A stretch of 32,663 bases of DNA from an uncultured Colwellia sp. (lineage in GTDB: Bacteria; Pseudomonadota; Gammaproteobacteria; Enterobacterales; Alteromonadaceae): assembly GCA_913057925.1 (NCBI GenBank), contig CAJXPG010000034.1:1-32663 (forward strand), read 5' to 3'. The notes beneath the pieces are model-generated. The model made no database searches and was not told where the DNA came from. It saw only the letters and a list, made by a program, of their open reading frames with translations. Position numbers and translations under genes: made by a program. Shown here piece by piece: positions 1 to 7,653 of this stretch (within the stretch, counting starts at the first letter, position 1; the number at the start of each line of letters is the position of its first letter).

Positions 1-181
1 GTATTTACTGTATGGCATGGACTTTAACACTAAGTTAGCGCTAAAGGATGAAAATTATCAACATAACGCTAAGCAGCATGCGCAGAATATTGTTGATGTG
101 AGTAAGCAGCTTAATAATGCACTACCTAATCACAGAGAACTCATTAACAAGATCAAACAATACGGCATGCAACCGTTATAG
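1..181 (+). CDS. Tryptophan halogenase-family protein, C-terminal fragment (cut by left edge)
   Basis: An open frame enters from the left edge and ends at TAG 179-181, giving the last 59 residues of a protein. It starts LLYGMDF, continues with a charged helix-like stretch and ends with a segment around LPNHRELINK. I read this as the C-terminus of a flavin-dependent tryptophan-halogenase-family (PF04820) protein, where an LxGM/LxGQ segment is followed by an LPxHxxxI-type helix near the end. The flavin-binding and catalytic parts lie outside the window, so activity cannot be judged. It converges on a second, full-length member of the same family, with a terminator hairpin between them. Two or more halogenase-family paralogues in one polysaccharide locus are common in marine Gammaproteobacteria. 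The family call rests on a short tail, hence moderate confidence. Confidence 0.55.
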   Translation, partial: YLLYGMDFNTKLALKDENYQHNAKQHAQNIVDVSKQLNNALPNHRELINKIKQYGMQPL

Positions 182-226
182 AGGTAATCGTGTAGTATTA
201 AGGGGATGAAAATTAAGATAGGATGA

Positions 227-256
227 AAGGCTAACAACTCATGGTAGCCTTTTTTT
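227..256 (+). terminator. Rho-independent terminator after the partial halogenase-like gene
   Basis: A 7-bp stem AAGGCTA (227-233) / TAGCCTT (245-251) with an 11-nt loop runs straight into a T tract ending at 256. It lies 46 nt after the stop of the left-edge gene. Confidence 0.75.
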
Positions 257-343
257 AGCTTAAAGTCTCATATTTCAAAGTACTAGAGTCTAATGGATTG
301 TGGAGCGAGGTATTTTATAGCGTGCTTGTTTTAAGCAAGCTGG

Positions 344-1906
344 CTAGTTATTCTCAGGCCATTTATCAGCATATAAGCTTTTTAGTTGCTGTTGATGGTC
401 TACAAAGTGTTGGCTAACTGTTTGGCAATATTTTTCAATATCTGCTGTTGGCGCGATCTTAGTCGTTTCAGGTGCGCTAGATAAACGCTCAGGAAATCGT
501 TTTTTCCCCGCAAACAAACAGTACCAACTCGGAACAAAGTAAGTTAGCTCAGCATTATGACGTTTTAAAGCCGCTTCAAAATCACCATCCGCTTGATCCC
601 AGCTGTTTAATAGTGCTGATAGTCTAGGGGAATTATTAATGTTGTTTCTATTATCACACCAGTAGTCACTATCGGTCCTTGTATTTAGGCGATAATGCGC
701 GACGATATAGTCTTTAACGCTATCAAATACTTCGTTAAGTTTACTATTGTAAATTCCTTGCTGTTCCTCAAGAGACAATTGACTTGGGTTTTCAGCATTC
801 GAGGCCGTGATAAAGCTTTCTACGGTGTGTTGAATAAGCATTAAAGCCGTGGCTTCAAGTGGCTCGATAAAGCCTTGAGATAATCCGACGGCCAAGACAT
901 TTTTGTGCCAGTGCTTTTCATTTCTGCCTAGGCGCATTTTGATCACTCTAGCGGCAAAATCTTGACAACTTGGCCCAATATGCGCTCTGAGTTCTTTTTC
1001 GGCTTCTTCATCAGAAATATATTTTGAAGAGTAAACATAGCCGTTACCATAGCGAGAGCTTAGAGGAATACTCCATGCCCATCCTGAAGATAATGCGGTT
1101 GAGGTGGTTTTTGAAGGTATGCTTGCAGATAAGTCTATGGTTGACTGGATTGCAATGGCGCTGTCATTAAATAAGCTGTCACTGTAATCATTAAAATCTA
1201 CCTGAAGAGCTTTACCAATAAGTAGGGCAGCAAAGCCAGTGCAATCAACAAATAAATCGGCTTGATGCTGGCCATTATGCTTGGTGACTAAGGTGTCAAT
1301 ATTGCCATCATCAGTAAGTGTTACTTCAGCAACGGTGTCGGTTAGGTGCTTTACCCCTAAGTTAAGCATACGCTTTTTTAAGAAGTTACCGACTAATGCA
1401 GAGTCGAAATGGTAGCCATAATCCATTTTGTTAGTGAGTTCTTGACTTGCAATTGGGCTTTTATTTGCTGTTACTAAAGCTGATTGAATCCAATATTTAT
1501 CAGGATGAGCGCTAACATCAAGTCCAGCTCTTCGTAATTTGGCATTATGCATAAATGCACTACCGGTTTTCCAATCCGCTTGTGAATAAAAGGGGTGAAT
1601 ATAGCTTGAATAAGCACTGTCTTCGTTATCCGCTAAGTTGGTCCAGTTTGGAAAACTAATACCGCATTTGTAGGTCGCATGGCATTCAGGCATCCACTCT
1701 TGCTCTGTTATTCCTAAGTGCTCAAAAAAGAGTTTTAGTGATGGCGTGGAACCTTCACCCACGCCAATTTTGCCAATATCTTCAGACTCAATGAGTACAA
1801 TTTCAGCGCCTTTATTCCCCCAAGTTTTTTCTAATAAGCTTGCGGTCATCCAACCAGCAGTACCACCACCGACAATGACTATTTTTTTAGGTTGCGAATT
1901 GGCCAC
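344..1906 (-). CDS. Flavin-dependent tryptophan halogenase-family protein
   Basis: This 520-residue protein has the length and signatures of the PF04820 tryptophan halogenases, which use FADH2, O2 and halide. Visible are the FAD-binding GGGTAGW at 14-19 region, the family WxWxIP motif as WAWSIP (276-281), a lysine at position 80 matching the catalytic lysine (K79) of PrnA/RebH, and a GFIEPLEAT segment (345-353) matching the region that carries the active-site glutamate. The start is GTG at 1906, with GGAG 8 nt upstream. It lies 15 nt after the SapC-family gene and is the last gene of a DUF6445-SapC-halogenase operon read from a GlcNAc-type operator/promoter. Members found beside carbohydrate-uptake genes have no settled physiological substrate; free tryptophan should not be assumed. 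Family membership is seen in the sequence; function is inferred. Confidence 0.9.
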   Translation of the reverse strand: MANSQPKKIVIVGGGTAGWMTASLLEKTWGNKGAEIVLIESEDIGKIGVGEGSTPSLKLFFEHLGITEQEWMPECHATYKCGISFPNWTNLADNEDSAYSSYIHPFYSQADWKTGSAFMHNAKLRRAGLDVSAHPDKYWIQSALVTANKSPIASQELTNKMDYGYHFDSALVGNFLKKRMLNLGVKHLTDTVAEVTLTDDGNIDTLVTKHNGQHQADLFVDCTGFAALLIGKALQVDFNDYSDSLFNDSAIAIQSTIDLSASIPSKTTSTALSSGWAWSIPLSSRYGNGYVYSSKYISDEEAEKELRAHIGPSCQDFAARVIKMRLGRNEKHWHKNVLAVGLSQGFIEPLEATALMLIQHTVESFITASNAENPSQLSLEEQQGIYNSKLNEVFDSVKDYIVAHYRLNTRTDSDYWCDNRNNINNSPRLSALLNSWDQADGDFEAALKRHNAELTYFVPSWYCLFAGKKRFPERLSSAPETTKIAPTADIEKYCQTVSQHFVDHQQQLKSLYADKWPENN

Positions 1907-1921
1907 TAAATTACTCCACTA

Positions 1922-2632
1922 TTATGCTTTTACTTCAAATTCATTTTGTTTGATCGTTAAACGCGTTATCTGATGTAGAGAAGCTAGGTGAGCGTAGATT
2001 AAAGGTAATACTCCTTTAGTACGAAGCTCTTCAAATCCAGCTGAAGAAAGTGAGTTCAAAACATTTTCGTCAATCATGTATATACCATTGAGTAAGAAAG
2101 GCTTCTCCTGGCTAGCTAGTTTTACATTCAAGGCTTTTGCAACAAATAATTTTTTGCTAGCAAGTGTCTCAATGATAGCTTTAGTTTGCTCAGTAAAGTT
2201 TGCCACTCTAAGTAGGGCTTCGGTTCGTTGTGATAAGTATTCTGTTTGCTCGCCTTTATCATCAAATAAGGCATTACCCGCTTCGCTAGTTATTAATGGG
2301 CTTTTTTCATCAAAACACACTAAAACTTCATCACTGTCATCAGCTGTTTTTACCAAAGAGAAAGGAGCGTTATTAAAGCCGACAGGAGCAACAGGGCAAG
2401 ACCACTCGGTATCTTGACAATAAAGGTTTATACCGGCTTTAATGCCCATCATAGCGACACTAGTGAATTGACCTGTCTCTTCATTTTTTACAAAAATAAT
2501 CGGAAACTCAGTTGATAACGGAATAAAGTCCTGTGCAGTGACAGGTATTAAATGTTGCTCTTTAAAACGTGAAACATCATTTTTATGTAGTACTTTTAAT
2601 TTTGCGTGCTCTTTGTTATTTAAAGGTGTCAT
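1922..2632 (-). CDS. SapC family protein
   Basis: This 236-residue protein matches the SapC family (PF07277, named after a Campylobacter surface-layer locus gene). It shows a basic N-terminus (KLKVLHKNDV), the FPIIF strand at 43-47, GIKAGINLY at 63-71, and a PVGFNNAPFSLV segment at 83-94, the usual order in this family. There is no signal peptide or membrane segment, so it is probably cytoplasmic. The start is ATG 2632. It is the middle gene of the operon, 78 nt after the DUF6445 gene and 15 nt before the halogenase. SapC-like genes recur beside halogenase-family and TonB-receptor genes in carbohydrate-utilization loci, but their biochemical role is unknown. A partner or substrate-carrier role for the halogenase is only a guess from co-occurrence. 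Confidence 0.8.
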   Translation of the reverse strand: MTPLNNKEHAKLKVLHKNDVSRFKEQHLIPVTAQDFIPLSTEFPIIFVKNEETGQFTSVAMMGIKAGINLYCQDTEWSCPVAPVGFNNAPFSLVKTADDSDEVLVCFDEKSPLITSEAGNALFDDKGEQTEYLSQRTEALLRVANFTEQTKAIIETLASKKLFVAKALNVKLASQEKPFLLNGIYMIDENVLNSLSSAGFEELRTKGVLPLIYAHLASLHQITRLTIKQNEFEVKA

Positions 2633-2710
2633 GAAAAGAGTTACTCCAGTTGTCTTTTAAGTTAGTAGTTAATCATCATTGATGTGGAAAAACATATAAT
2701 GAATGAACAT

Positions 2711-3427
2711 TTATTTGTTGTTGACGCTAGCGAATGAAGAGATAGACAGCCTGCCTTTGTCAAGGTCACCGCAATAGCTTTGTTCTGATGTTAAATTAGC
2801 GCTATGTAAAATATTGGCAGGGTAAATAACTAATCTATTTACTTTTGCCTCAATCGTTAGGATTTGTTCAAATACTGATGTAGTGCTGGTTAGGTAGCTT
2901 TTATGCTCACCACTGTATTTCGCTACCTCTTGGCTCATCTCTGGTAACAAGTGCCTTTGTTTCGCTGTGAACTCAGAAATGTTCAGAGGTTTGTACTTGT
3001 AAAAGCTGGTGCCCCCTAATTCTTTAGGTGATAGATAGTGAACAAAGGCATAATCATTATCATTACATGAATCTACATGAGGCATTTTTTGGTTAGTGTT
3101 GAGCTCACTCGGTTTACACGTGACTAATGATAATAAACTACTATGAAATGTACTTTGTGTTTGAGCGTCGCAAGAGATAAGTGGAAAAATGTCAGTCTCA
3201 AAAAAGTCTTTCAACAGACGTGTGTAAGGCATTGGCATTTTATCTCGCATACCAGGGAAAAGGGTATTGTCAGAGAACATGGGGTTTAAGTAAGCAATGT
3301 TATGAGCAAAAATTTTGACAGGGGCTATGTCCAATAAAAAATTATCAATAACAATTACTTTCAAAGAAGTGTCGGGAATTGAAAGTGTTTGTATTTTTAA
3401 TTCATTGTTAATTTTGAGGTTTTTCAT
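2711..3427 (-). CDS. DUF6445-type 2-oxoglutarate/Fe(II) oxygenase-like protein
   Basis: This 238-residue protein resembles DUF6445, a group that often sits beside halogenase-family genes. Its core looks like a 2-oxoglutarate/Fe(II) dioxygenase: PHVDS with H117 and D119, a GGTSFY turn at 138-143, H208 in YPANILHSA, and R226 near the C-terminus, which is the order of an HxD...H iron triad plus 2OG-binding arginine. The start chosen is ATG 3427. The frame stays open back to a TTG at 3547, but that codon lies inside the operator and upstream of the predicted transcription start, so the longer reading is rejected. It is the first gene of the operon ending with the halogenase. The enzymatic role is inferred from the motif pattern only; no substrate can be named. 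Confidence 0.7.
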   Translation of the reverse strand: MKNLKINNELKIQTLSIPDTSLKVIVIDNFLLDIAPVKIFAHNIAYLNPMFSDNTLFPGMRDKMPMPYTRLLKDFFETDIFPLISCDAQTQSTFHSSLLSLVTCKPSELNTNQKMPHVDSCNDNDYAFVHYLSPKELGGTSFYKYKPLNISEFTAKQRHLLPEMSQEVAKYSGEHKSYLTSTTSVFEQILTIEAKVNRLVIYPANILHSANLTSEQSYCGDLDKGRLSISSFASVNNK

Positions 3428-3518
3428 AGCTGTACATTCATCTCTTACAATATTAGTAACGTTTAGCTTAATGCAATATTGTAATGTTTTTTTAAATTTT
3501 TCAATATTTGATATATTC

Positions 3519-3548
3519 AATATACTCAGGTTTGACAGCGCTGTCAAA
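3519..3548 (-). promoter_or_regulatory. NagR-type operator overlapping the promoter of the DUF6445-SapC-halogenase operon
   Basis: TTTGACAGCGCTGTCAAA (3531-3548) is a perfect 18-bp palindrome. On the minus strand its TTGACA (3547-3542) is a consensus -35 box, followed after exactly 17 nt by TATATT (3524-3519), a 5/6 match to the -10 box. Predicted start of transcription is near 3512, giving a leader of about 85 nt to ATG 3427. The TGACA-GC-GC-TGTCA form resembles the LacI-family NagR operators described for GlcNAc genes in Shewanella and Xanthomonas; identity of the regulator is inference. Confidence 0.75.
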
Positions 3549-3750
3549 GTGATGTTTAAGCTAAGGGTCTACGTACGTTCAAGCGAATAAAGCGCTCTAT
3601 AAGCAAGTAGTATATTAACTTAGGCTTATGCAATTCCAATGATGATTAGCGTGAACCATCATGATGCTTTGTTGAAACAATGAAGAAGATGAAGTGCAAA
3701 TTAAGTAATTTGTTTAATCTTGTAACTATACTCGCTTTAAATGTATTTAT

Positions 3751-3781
3751 TTTTGACAGCGCTGTCAAAAGTAGGGATAGT
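3751..3781 (+). promoter_or_regulatory. NagR-type operator overlapping the promoter of the hexosaminidase gene
   Basis: TTTTGACAGCGCTGTCAAAA (3751-3770) is a perfect 20-bp palindrome sharing its core with the site at 3531-3548. Its TTGACA (3753-3758) can serve as -35 box, with GATAGT (3776-3781) 17 nt later as a weaker -10 (4/6). That places transcription start near 3788, about 60 nt before ATG 3849. A repressor bound here would cover the -35 box. Confidence 0.75.
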
Positions 3782-3848
3782 TAGACAATTATCAATATTA
3801 AACGCAAAATGATTGTTGCAAAACAATACAGAATAAAGGCCCATTAAC

Positions 3849-6503
3849 ATGCATATAAAGAAGATTAATAAAAAAATCTTAGCACTTACAATTGCTGCTA
3901 GTTTATCACTCATTGGCTGTGAACAAGCGCCAGAACGAGCGATTGATACTGGTGAAAAGATTAATTTACAAGCAATTTATTCAGTAACACAAGATGATAT
4001 TGACAGTATCGCTAAAAACTTAGATGTGAATTATCGTGTAGTAACCAATATCCTTTCTGATAAATGTGATAGCAAAATAGCTGACGGTAAATGTTTTGAA
4101 GTTGAGTTAACTTTTACTGCGAAAGAGGCTATCGCCGCTAAAGATTGGACTATTCATTTTAGCCAAATCGCCCCTATTCAATCATTTGAAAGCGAAGACT
4201 TTACTGTTAAACATTTAAATGGAGACCTGCATGTTATTGGTTTGCAGGATAACTTTTCGGGTTTTTCTCAAGGCGAAACAAAAACATTAAATTTCCGCGC
4301 AATGTTTTGGTCTTTAGCAGAGTCTGACGTGATGCCAAATTACATTGTTAGCGCTCCGGGATTAACTGCTAAAGTTGTTGAAAGTACTAAACCTTATATT
4401 GATAAGGACACTGGTTTAGAAGTATTACCTCATGCAGAAACATTCACCGATGAAGCAAAGCAGTTTAAACGTAGTGCTAATGATAAAACGCAGTGGTTAA
4501 CAAGTGAGAGTTTATACCAACGAAACGCTACTTTAGTGAAAGACGAGTTGGCTGTGGTGCAAGCGATTATTCCAACACCCAAGTCAGTCAGTATTGATGC
4601 TAACAAAGGGTTTGCAGATATTAGTCAGGGGATCTCGGTATCTTTAGGTAATGTTCAACCTAAAGACGTCGATGCCGCAATTGCACGACTTAATACTTTA
4701 GGTGTGAAGCAAAATCCTGCTGGATTGCCTCTGCGTTTAAGTATTTCTGCGGACAATAATAAGGTAATTGGTAGTTATAACTTAACAGTAACGGAAGAGG
4801 AAATTGTTATTGTTGGTGTTGATGGAAATGGTGTTTTTAACGGTTTACAGTCTTTAGCAAGTTTAGTAACTGTTGGCGAGTCACGAATTCCTAAGCTAGC
4901 TGTTAATGATGAGCCTCATTATGCCTTTCGTGGCATGTTAGTTGATGTAGCACGTAACTTTCATTCAAAAGAGTTTATCTTAAATCTTCTTGATCAAATG
5001 GCAGCTTATAAACTAAATAAACTGCATTTACACTTAGGTGATGATGAAGGTTGGCGTTTAGAAATCCCAAGTTTACCTGAGCTTACCAGTGTTGGTGCAA
5101 AGCGTTGTTTTGATGTAACCGAGCAACATTGCTTAATGCCGCAGTTAGGTGCGGGTGTTGATGAAAACTCTTCAGTTAACGGCTACTACAGTGTCAGTGA
5201 TTATCAAGAAATCTTGCAAGCAGCAACTGCACGTCATATTCAAGTGATCCCATCTTTAGATATGCCGGGCCACTCACGTTCATCAATAAAAGCAATGACA
5301 GCTCGTTTTAATAACTTTAAAGCTAAAGAGCAAGAAGATAAAGCCAGTGAATTTCTACTGGAAGACTTTGAAGATAAAACTACATACTCGTCTGTTCAGT
5401 TCTACGGCGATAACACCATTAATGCGTGTTTAGAGTCATCTTACGATTTTGTTATCGAAGTGATGAAACAAGTTAAGCGCATCCATGCTAGCGCAGGACA
5501 ACCTTTAACTCGATACCATATCGGTGCTGATGAAACGGCCGGTGCTTGGTTAGAGTCTCCCGCCTGTAAAGCGTTTGTTGCTAACAATGATAAAGGTGTT
5601 ACCAAAATGAGTGAGCTAGGTGCTTACTTTATTGAACGTGTTGCCGGAATATTATCAGAGCTTGATATTGAAACAGCTGGCTGGAGTGATGGCATGGAGC
5701 ATACGCGTAAAGAAAATATGCCCGCTATTGTTCAAGCAAATGCTTGGGATGCATTATTTTGGGGGGGGCATGATAAAGTTCATCAGTTAGCTAATCGTGA
5801 TTGGCAAGTAGTAATATCAAGCCCTGATGCTTTATATTTTGACTTTCCACATGAAGCAGATCCAAAAGAGCATGGCTACTATTGGGCATCTCGCCACACT
5901 AATACAGAAAAAGTATTTCAATTTATGCCTGATAACTTACCTGTTCACGCGGAATTTTGGCTAGATAGAGAAGATAATGCTTATACCGCCGACGATACTA
6001 AAACACCATTAGCGAAAGGGCAGAAGTTCTTAGGTATCCAAGGACAATTGTGGAGTGAGAATGTTAGAACAGATGATATGGTTGAGCATAAAGTCTTTCC
6101 GCGTTTATTGGCGTTAGCTGAACGTGCATGGCACAAAGCGCATTGGGCAGTACCTTATAACTATCAAGGCGCTAAATACTCACAGCAAAGTGAACACTTT
6201 ACTGCACAAATGCAAAAAATGCGGGATAGTCAGTGGTCATTATTTGCTAATACCTTAGGCCAAAAAGAATTCGCCAAGCTAGAGCTTGCACAAGTTGATT
6301 ATCGTTTACCTACTGTGGGGGCAATTGTTAAAGACGGAAAGTTACATGCCAATGTAGCGTTTCCGGGCCTAACTATTGAGTACCAAGTCAATAATGGGAA
6401 ATGGCAAACTTATCAACAGCCTACTACTGTACAGGGAACAGTTAACCTGAGAAGCCGTAGTATAAACGGTCTCAGAGCAAGTAGAACTACCCAAGTAAAA
6501 TAA
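3849..6503 (+). CDS. Exported beta-N-acetylhexosaminidase (GH20, chitobiase type), lipoprotein
   Basis: This 884-residue enzyme should release GlcNAc from chitin oligosaccharides. The N-terminus is a lipoprotein signal with lipobox LIGC, the lipidated Cys being residue 24; the following Glu-Gln does not look like an inner-membrane retention signal, so outer-membrane anchoring is likely. Domain order follows chitobiases: a carbohydrate-binding-like domain (about 35-180), a GH20b domain (about 238-350), the catalytic barrel from YAFRGMLVDVARNFHS (358-373) to about 770, and a short C-terminal beta domain (815-884). The GH20 catalytic pair is D561-E562 in HIGADE; HLHLGDDEGWR (393-403) and PSLDMPGHS (468-476) are also conserved. 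AAGG lies 9 nt before ATG 3849. It heads the amino-sugar gene set behind its own palindrome-controlled promoter. Confidence 0.95.
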   Translation: MHIKKINKKILALTIAASLSLIGCEQAPERAIDTGEKINLQAIYSVTQDDIDSIAKNLDVNYRVVTNILSDKCDSKIADGKCFEVELTFTAKEAIAAKDWTIHFSQIAPIQSFESEDFTVKHLNGDLHVIGLQDNFSGFSQGETKTLNFRAMFWSLAESDVMPNYIVSAPGLTAKVVESTKPYIDKDTGLEVLPHAETFTDEAKQFKRSANDKTQWLTSESLYQRNATLVKDELAVVQAIIPTPKSVSIDANKGFADISQGISVSLGNVQPKDVDAAIARLNTLGVKQNPAGLPLRLSISADNNKVIGSYNLTVTEEEIVIVGVDGNGVFNGLQSLASLVTVGESRIPKLAVNDEPHYAFRGMLVDVARNFHSKEFILNLLDQMAAYKLNKLHLHLGDDEGWRLEIPSLPELTSVGAKRCFDVTEQHCLMPQLGAGVDENSSVNGYYSVSDYQEILQAATARHIQVIPSLDMPGHSRSSIKAMTARFNNFKAKEQEDKASEFLLEDFEDKTTYSSVQFYGDNTINACLESSYDFVIEVMKQVKRIHASAGQPLTRYHIGADETAGAWLESPACKAFVANNDKGVTKMSELGAYFIERVAGILSELDIETAGWSDGMEHTRKENMPAIVQANAWDALFWGGHDKVHQLANRDWQVVISSPDALYFDFPHEADPKEHGYYWASRHTNTEKVFQFMPDNLPVHAEFWLDREDNAYTADDTKTPLAKGQKFLGIQGQLWSENVRTDDMVEHKVFPRLLALAERAWHKAHWAVPYNYQGAKYSQQSEHFTAQMQKMRDSQWSLFANTLGQKEFAKLELAQVDYRLPTVGAIVKDGKLHANVAFPGLTIEYQVNNGKWQTYQQPTTVQGTVNLRSRSINGLRASRTTQVK

Positions 6504-6521
6504 TTTCCTTAAAATTTTCTG

Positions 6522-6547
6522 GTTGATATTTTTCGAACAGTATCAAC
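6522..6547 (+). other. Hairpin just after the hexosaminidase gene
   Basis: GTTGATA (6522-6528) and TATCAAC (6541-6547) form a 7-bp stem with a 12-nt loop, 18 nt after the hexosaminidase stop. No T tract follows, so it is not a standard terminator; it may protect the 3' end of the transcript or weakly attenuate reading into the kinase gene. Confidence 0.35.
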
Positions 6548-6605
6548 TAGTTAATTTACAATTGTTCACAAAAAAGTAAAAAGCTGATATTTTATCCTAA
6601 AAAAT

Positions 6606-6636
6606 AAATGACAACGCTGTCATTTGTCGATAAGAT
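6606..6636 (+). promoter_or_regulatory. NagR-type operator overlapping the promoter of the kinase-nagA-nagP genes
   Basis: AAATGACAACGCTGTCATTT (6606-6625) is palindromic except for one central base pair. ATGACA (6608-6613) stands in the -35 position and TAAGAT (6631-6636) follows after 17 nt, the same geometry as at the two upstream sites. This sequence is very close to the 18-bp NagR boxes reported for GlcNAc regulons. Predicted transcription start is near 6643. Confidence 0.75.
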
Positions 6637-6686
6637 GAAAAAATCAAAAAAATATTAATTGTATGAAAAGGCAACTCGGGGTCGGT

Positions 6687-7601
6687 ATGTTGACAAGTAG
6701 TAATAAAAATAAGGAATTATTTTTTGGTATTGATGGTGGTGGCAGTAAATGCAAGGCCATTATTATGAATAAAGATAATGAAATACTTGGCACCGGAATA
6801 TCTGGGCCAGGTAATCCATTACACGGCTTTGACCAAGCAACTAACTCAATAACCGAATCAGCTAAATTAGCCCTTGAAGATGCGGGATTATCTGAACTTG
6901 AACTAAGCGACATAGTTGCAGGTGTTGGCTTAGCGGGCGTTAATCTTCCTGTGCTTTTTGATCAAATGGCTGCATGGCAACACCCTTTTAAGGCAATGCA
7001 TTTAGCAACTGATTTATTAATAGCTTGTCTAGGTGCCCATGATGGCAGTGATGGCGCGGTTATGATTAGCGGTACCGGTTCTTGTGGTTTTTCCTGTGTT
7101 GATGAGCAACAAACTATTGTTGGTGCTCACGGCTTCCCACACGGTGACAAAGGCAGTGGTGCTTGGTTTGGTCTGCAAGGGGTTAAACAAGTGTTGTTGT
7201 CCCTTGATGGTATAGTGCCAACTACCTTGATGAGTGATGTGTTACTTAAGAAATTAAACTGTAAAGACGATACTGACTTAGTTGAAGCAGTCGCCAGTCA
7301 AAAAGCGACTTACTATGCTCAACAAGCAAACCTTGTTTTTGATGCCGCAGAGCAGGGCGATAAAGTCGCGCTTGCTATTGTGGATGAAGGCGCTGAATAT
7401 ATTAATAGTATTGCTCGCACCTTACTCACTAAAAATCCACCTCGCATTTCTATGATAGGTGGCTTAACTCCACGGTTAAAACCTTGGTTAGCTGATGATA
7501 TTAAAGCCAAGCTTGAAGAACCTATTAGCCCGCCTGAAGTAGGTTCGGTGCTTTTTGCTAGACAACAGCAAGCAAAACAATCAGTTCAGCAATCTGCTTG
7601 A
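6687..7601 (+). CDS. nagK: N-acetylglucosamine kinase (BadF/BadG/BcrA/BcrD ATPase family)
   Basis: The protein should phosphorylate imported GlcNAc to GlcNAc-6-phosphate with ATP in the cytoplasm. It has the actin-like ATPase fold signatures of BadF-type sugar kinases: phosphate-1 loop GIDGGGSKC (14-22), NPLHG (43-47), ATDLL with a likely catalytic Asp (109), SGTGS (128-132) and GDKGSGAWFG (153-162). I chose ATG 6687 (304 residues) because the family has about 10-13 residues before the first loop and GGGG lies 5 nt upstream; ATG 6663, in frame and adding 8 residues, has no ribosome-binding site but remains possible. It is first in the nagK-nagA-nagP order. The symbol follows the Shewanella pathway, whose GlcNAc kinase is unrelated to enterobacterial NagK. 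N-acetylglucosamine is inferred from context rather than from residues. Confidence 0.85.
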   Translation: MLTSSNKNKELFFGIDGGGSKCKAIIMNKDNEILGTGISGPGNPLHGFDQATNSITESAKLALEDAGLSELELSDIVAGVGLAGVNLPVLFDQMAAWQHPFKAMHLATDLLIACLGAHDGSDGAVMISGTGSCGFSCVDEQQTIVGAHGFPHGDKGSGAWFGLQGVKQVLLSLDGIVPTTLMSDVLLKKLNCKDDTDLVEAVASQKATYYAQQANLVFDAAEQGDKVALAIVDEGAEYINSIARTLLTKNPPRISMIGGLTPRLKPWLADDIKAKLEEPISPPEVGSVLFARQQQAKQSVQQSA

Positions 7602-7653
7602 TAGCTTTATAATTGCTTTGAACCATCATTACTTGAGAAAACAGGGATCATAA

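Noticed and set aside
324..340. Hairpin GCTTG...CAAGC after the halogenase gene as its terminator
   Set aside because: Five base pairs and no T tract on the minus strand; termination of that operon is unresolved.
1746..2417. Plus-strand open frames opposite the halogenase and SapC genes
   Set aside because: They are antisense shadows of well-supported genes with no independent features.
3428..3547. N-terminal extension of the DUF6445 gene from TTG 3547
   Set aside because: The codon is inside the operator and upstream of the predicted transcription start near 3512; the extra 40 residues do not look like the family.
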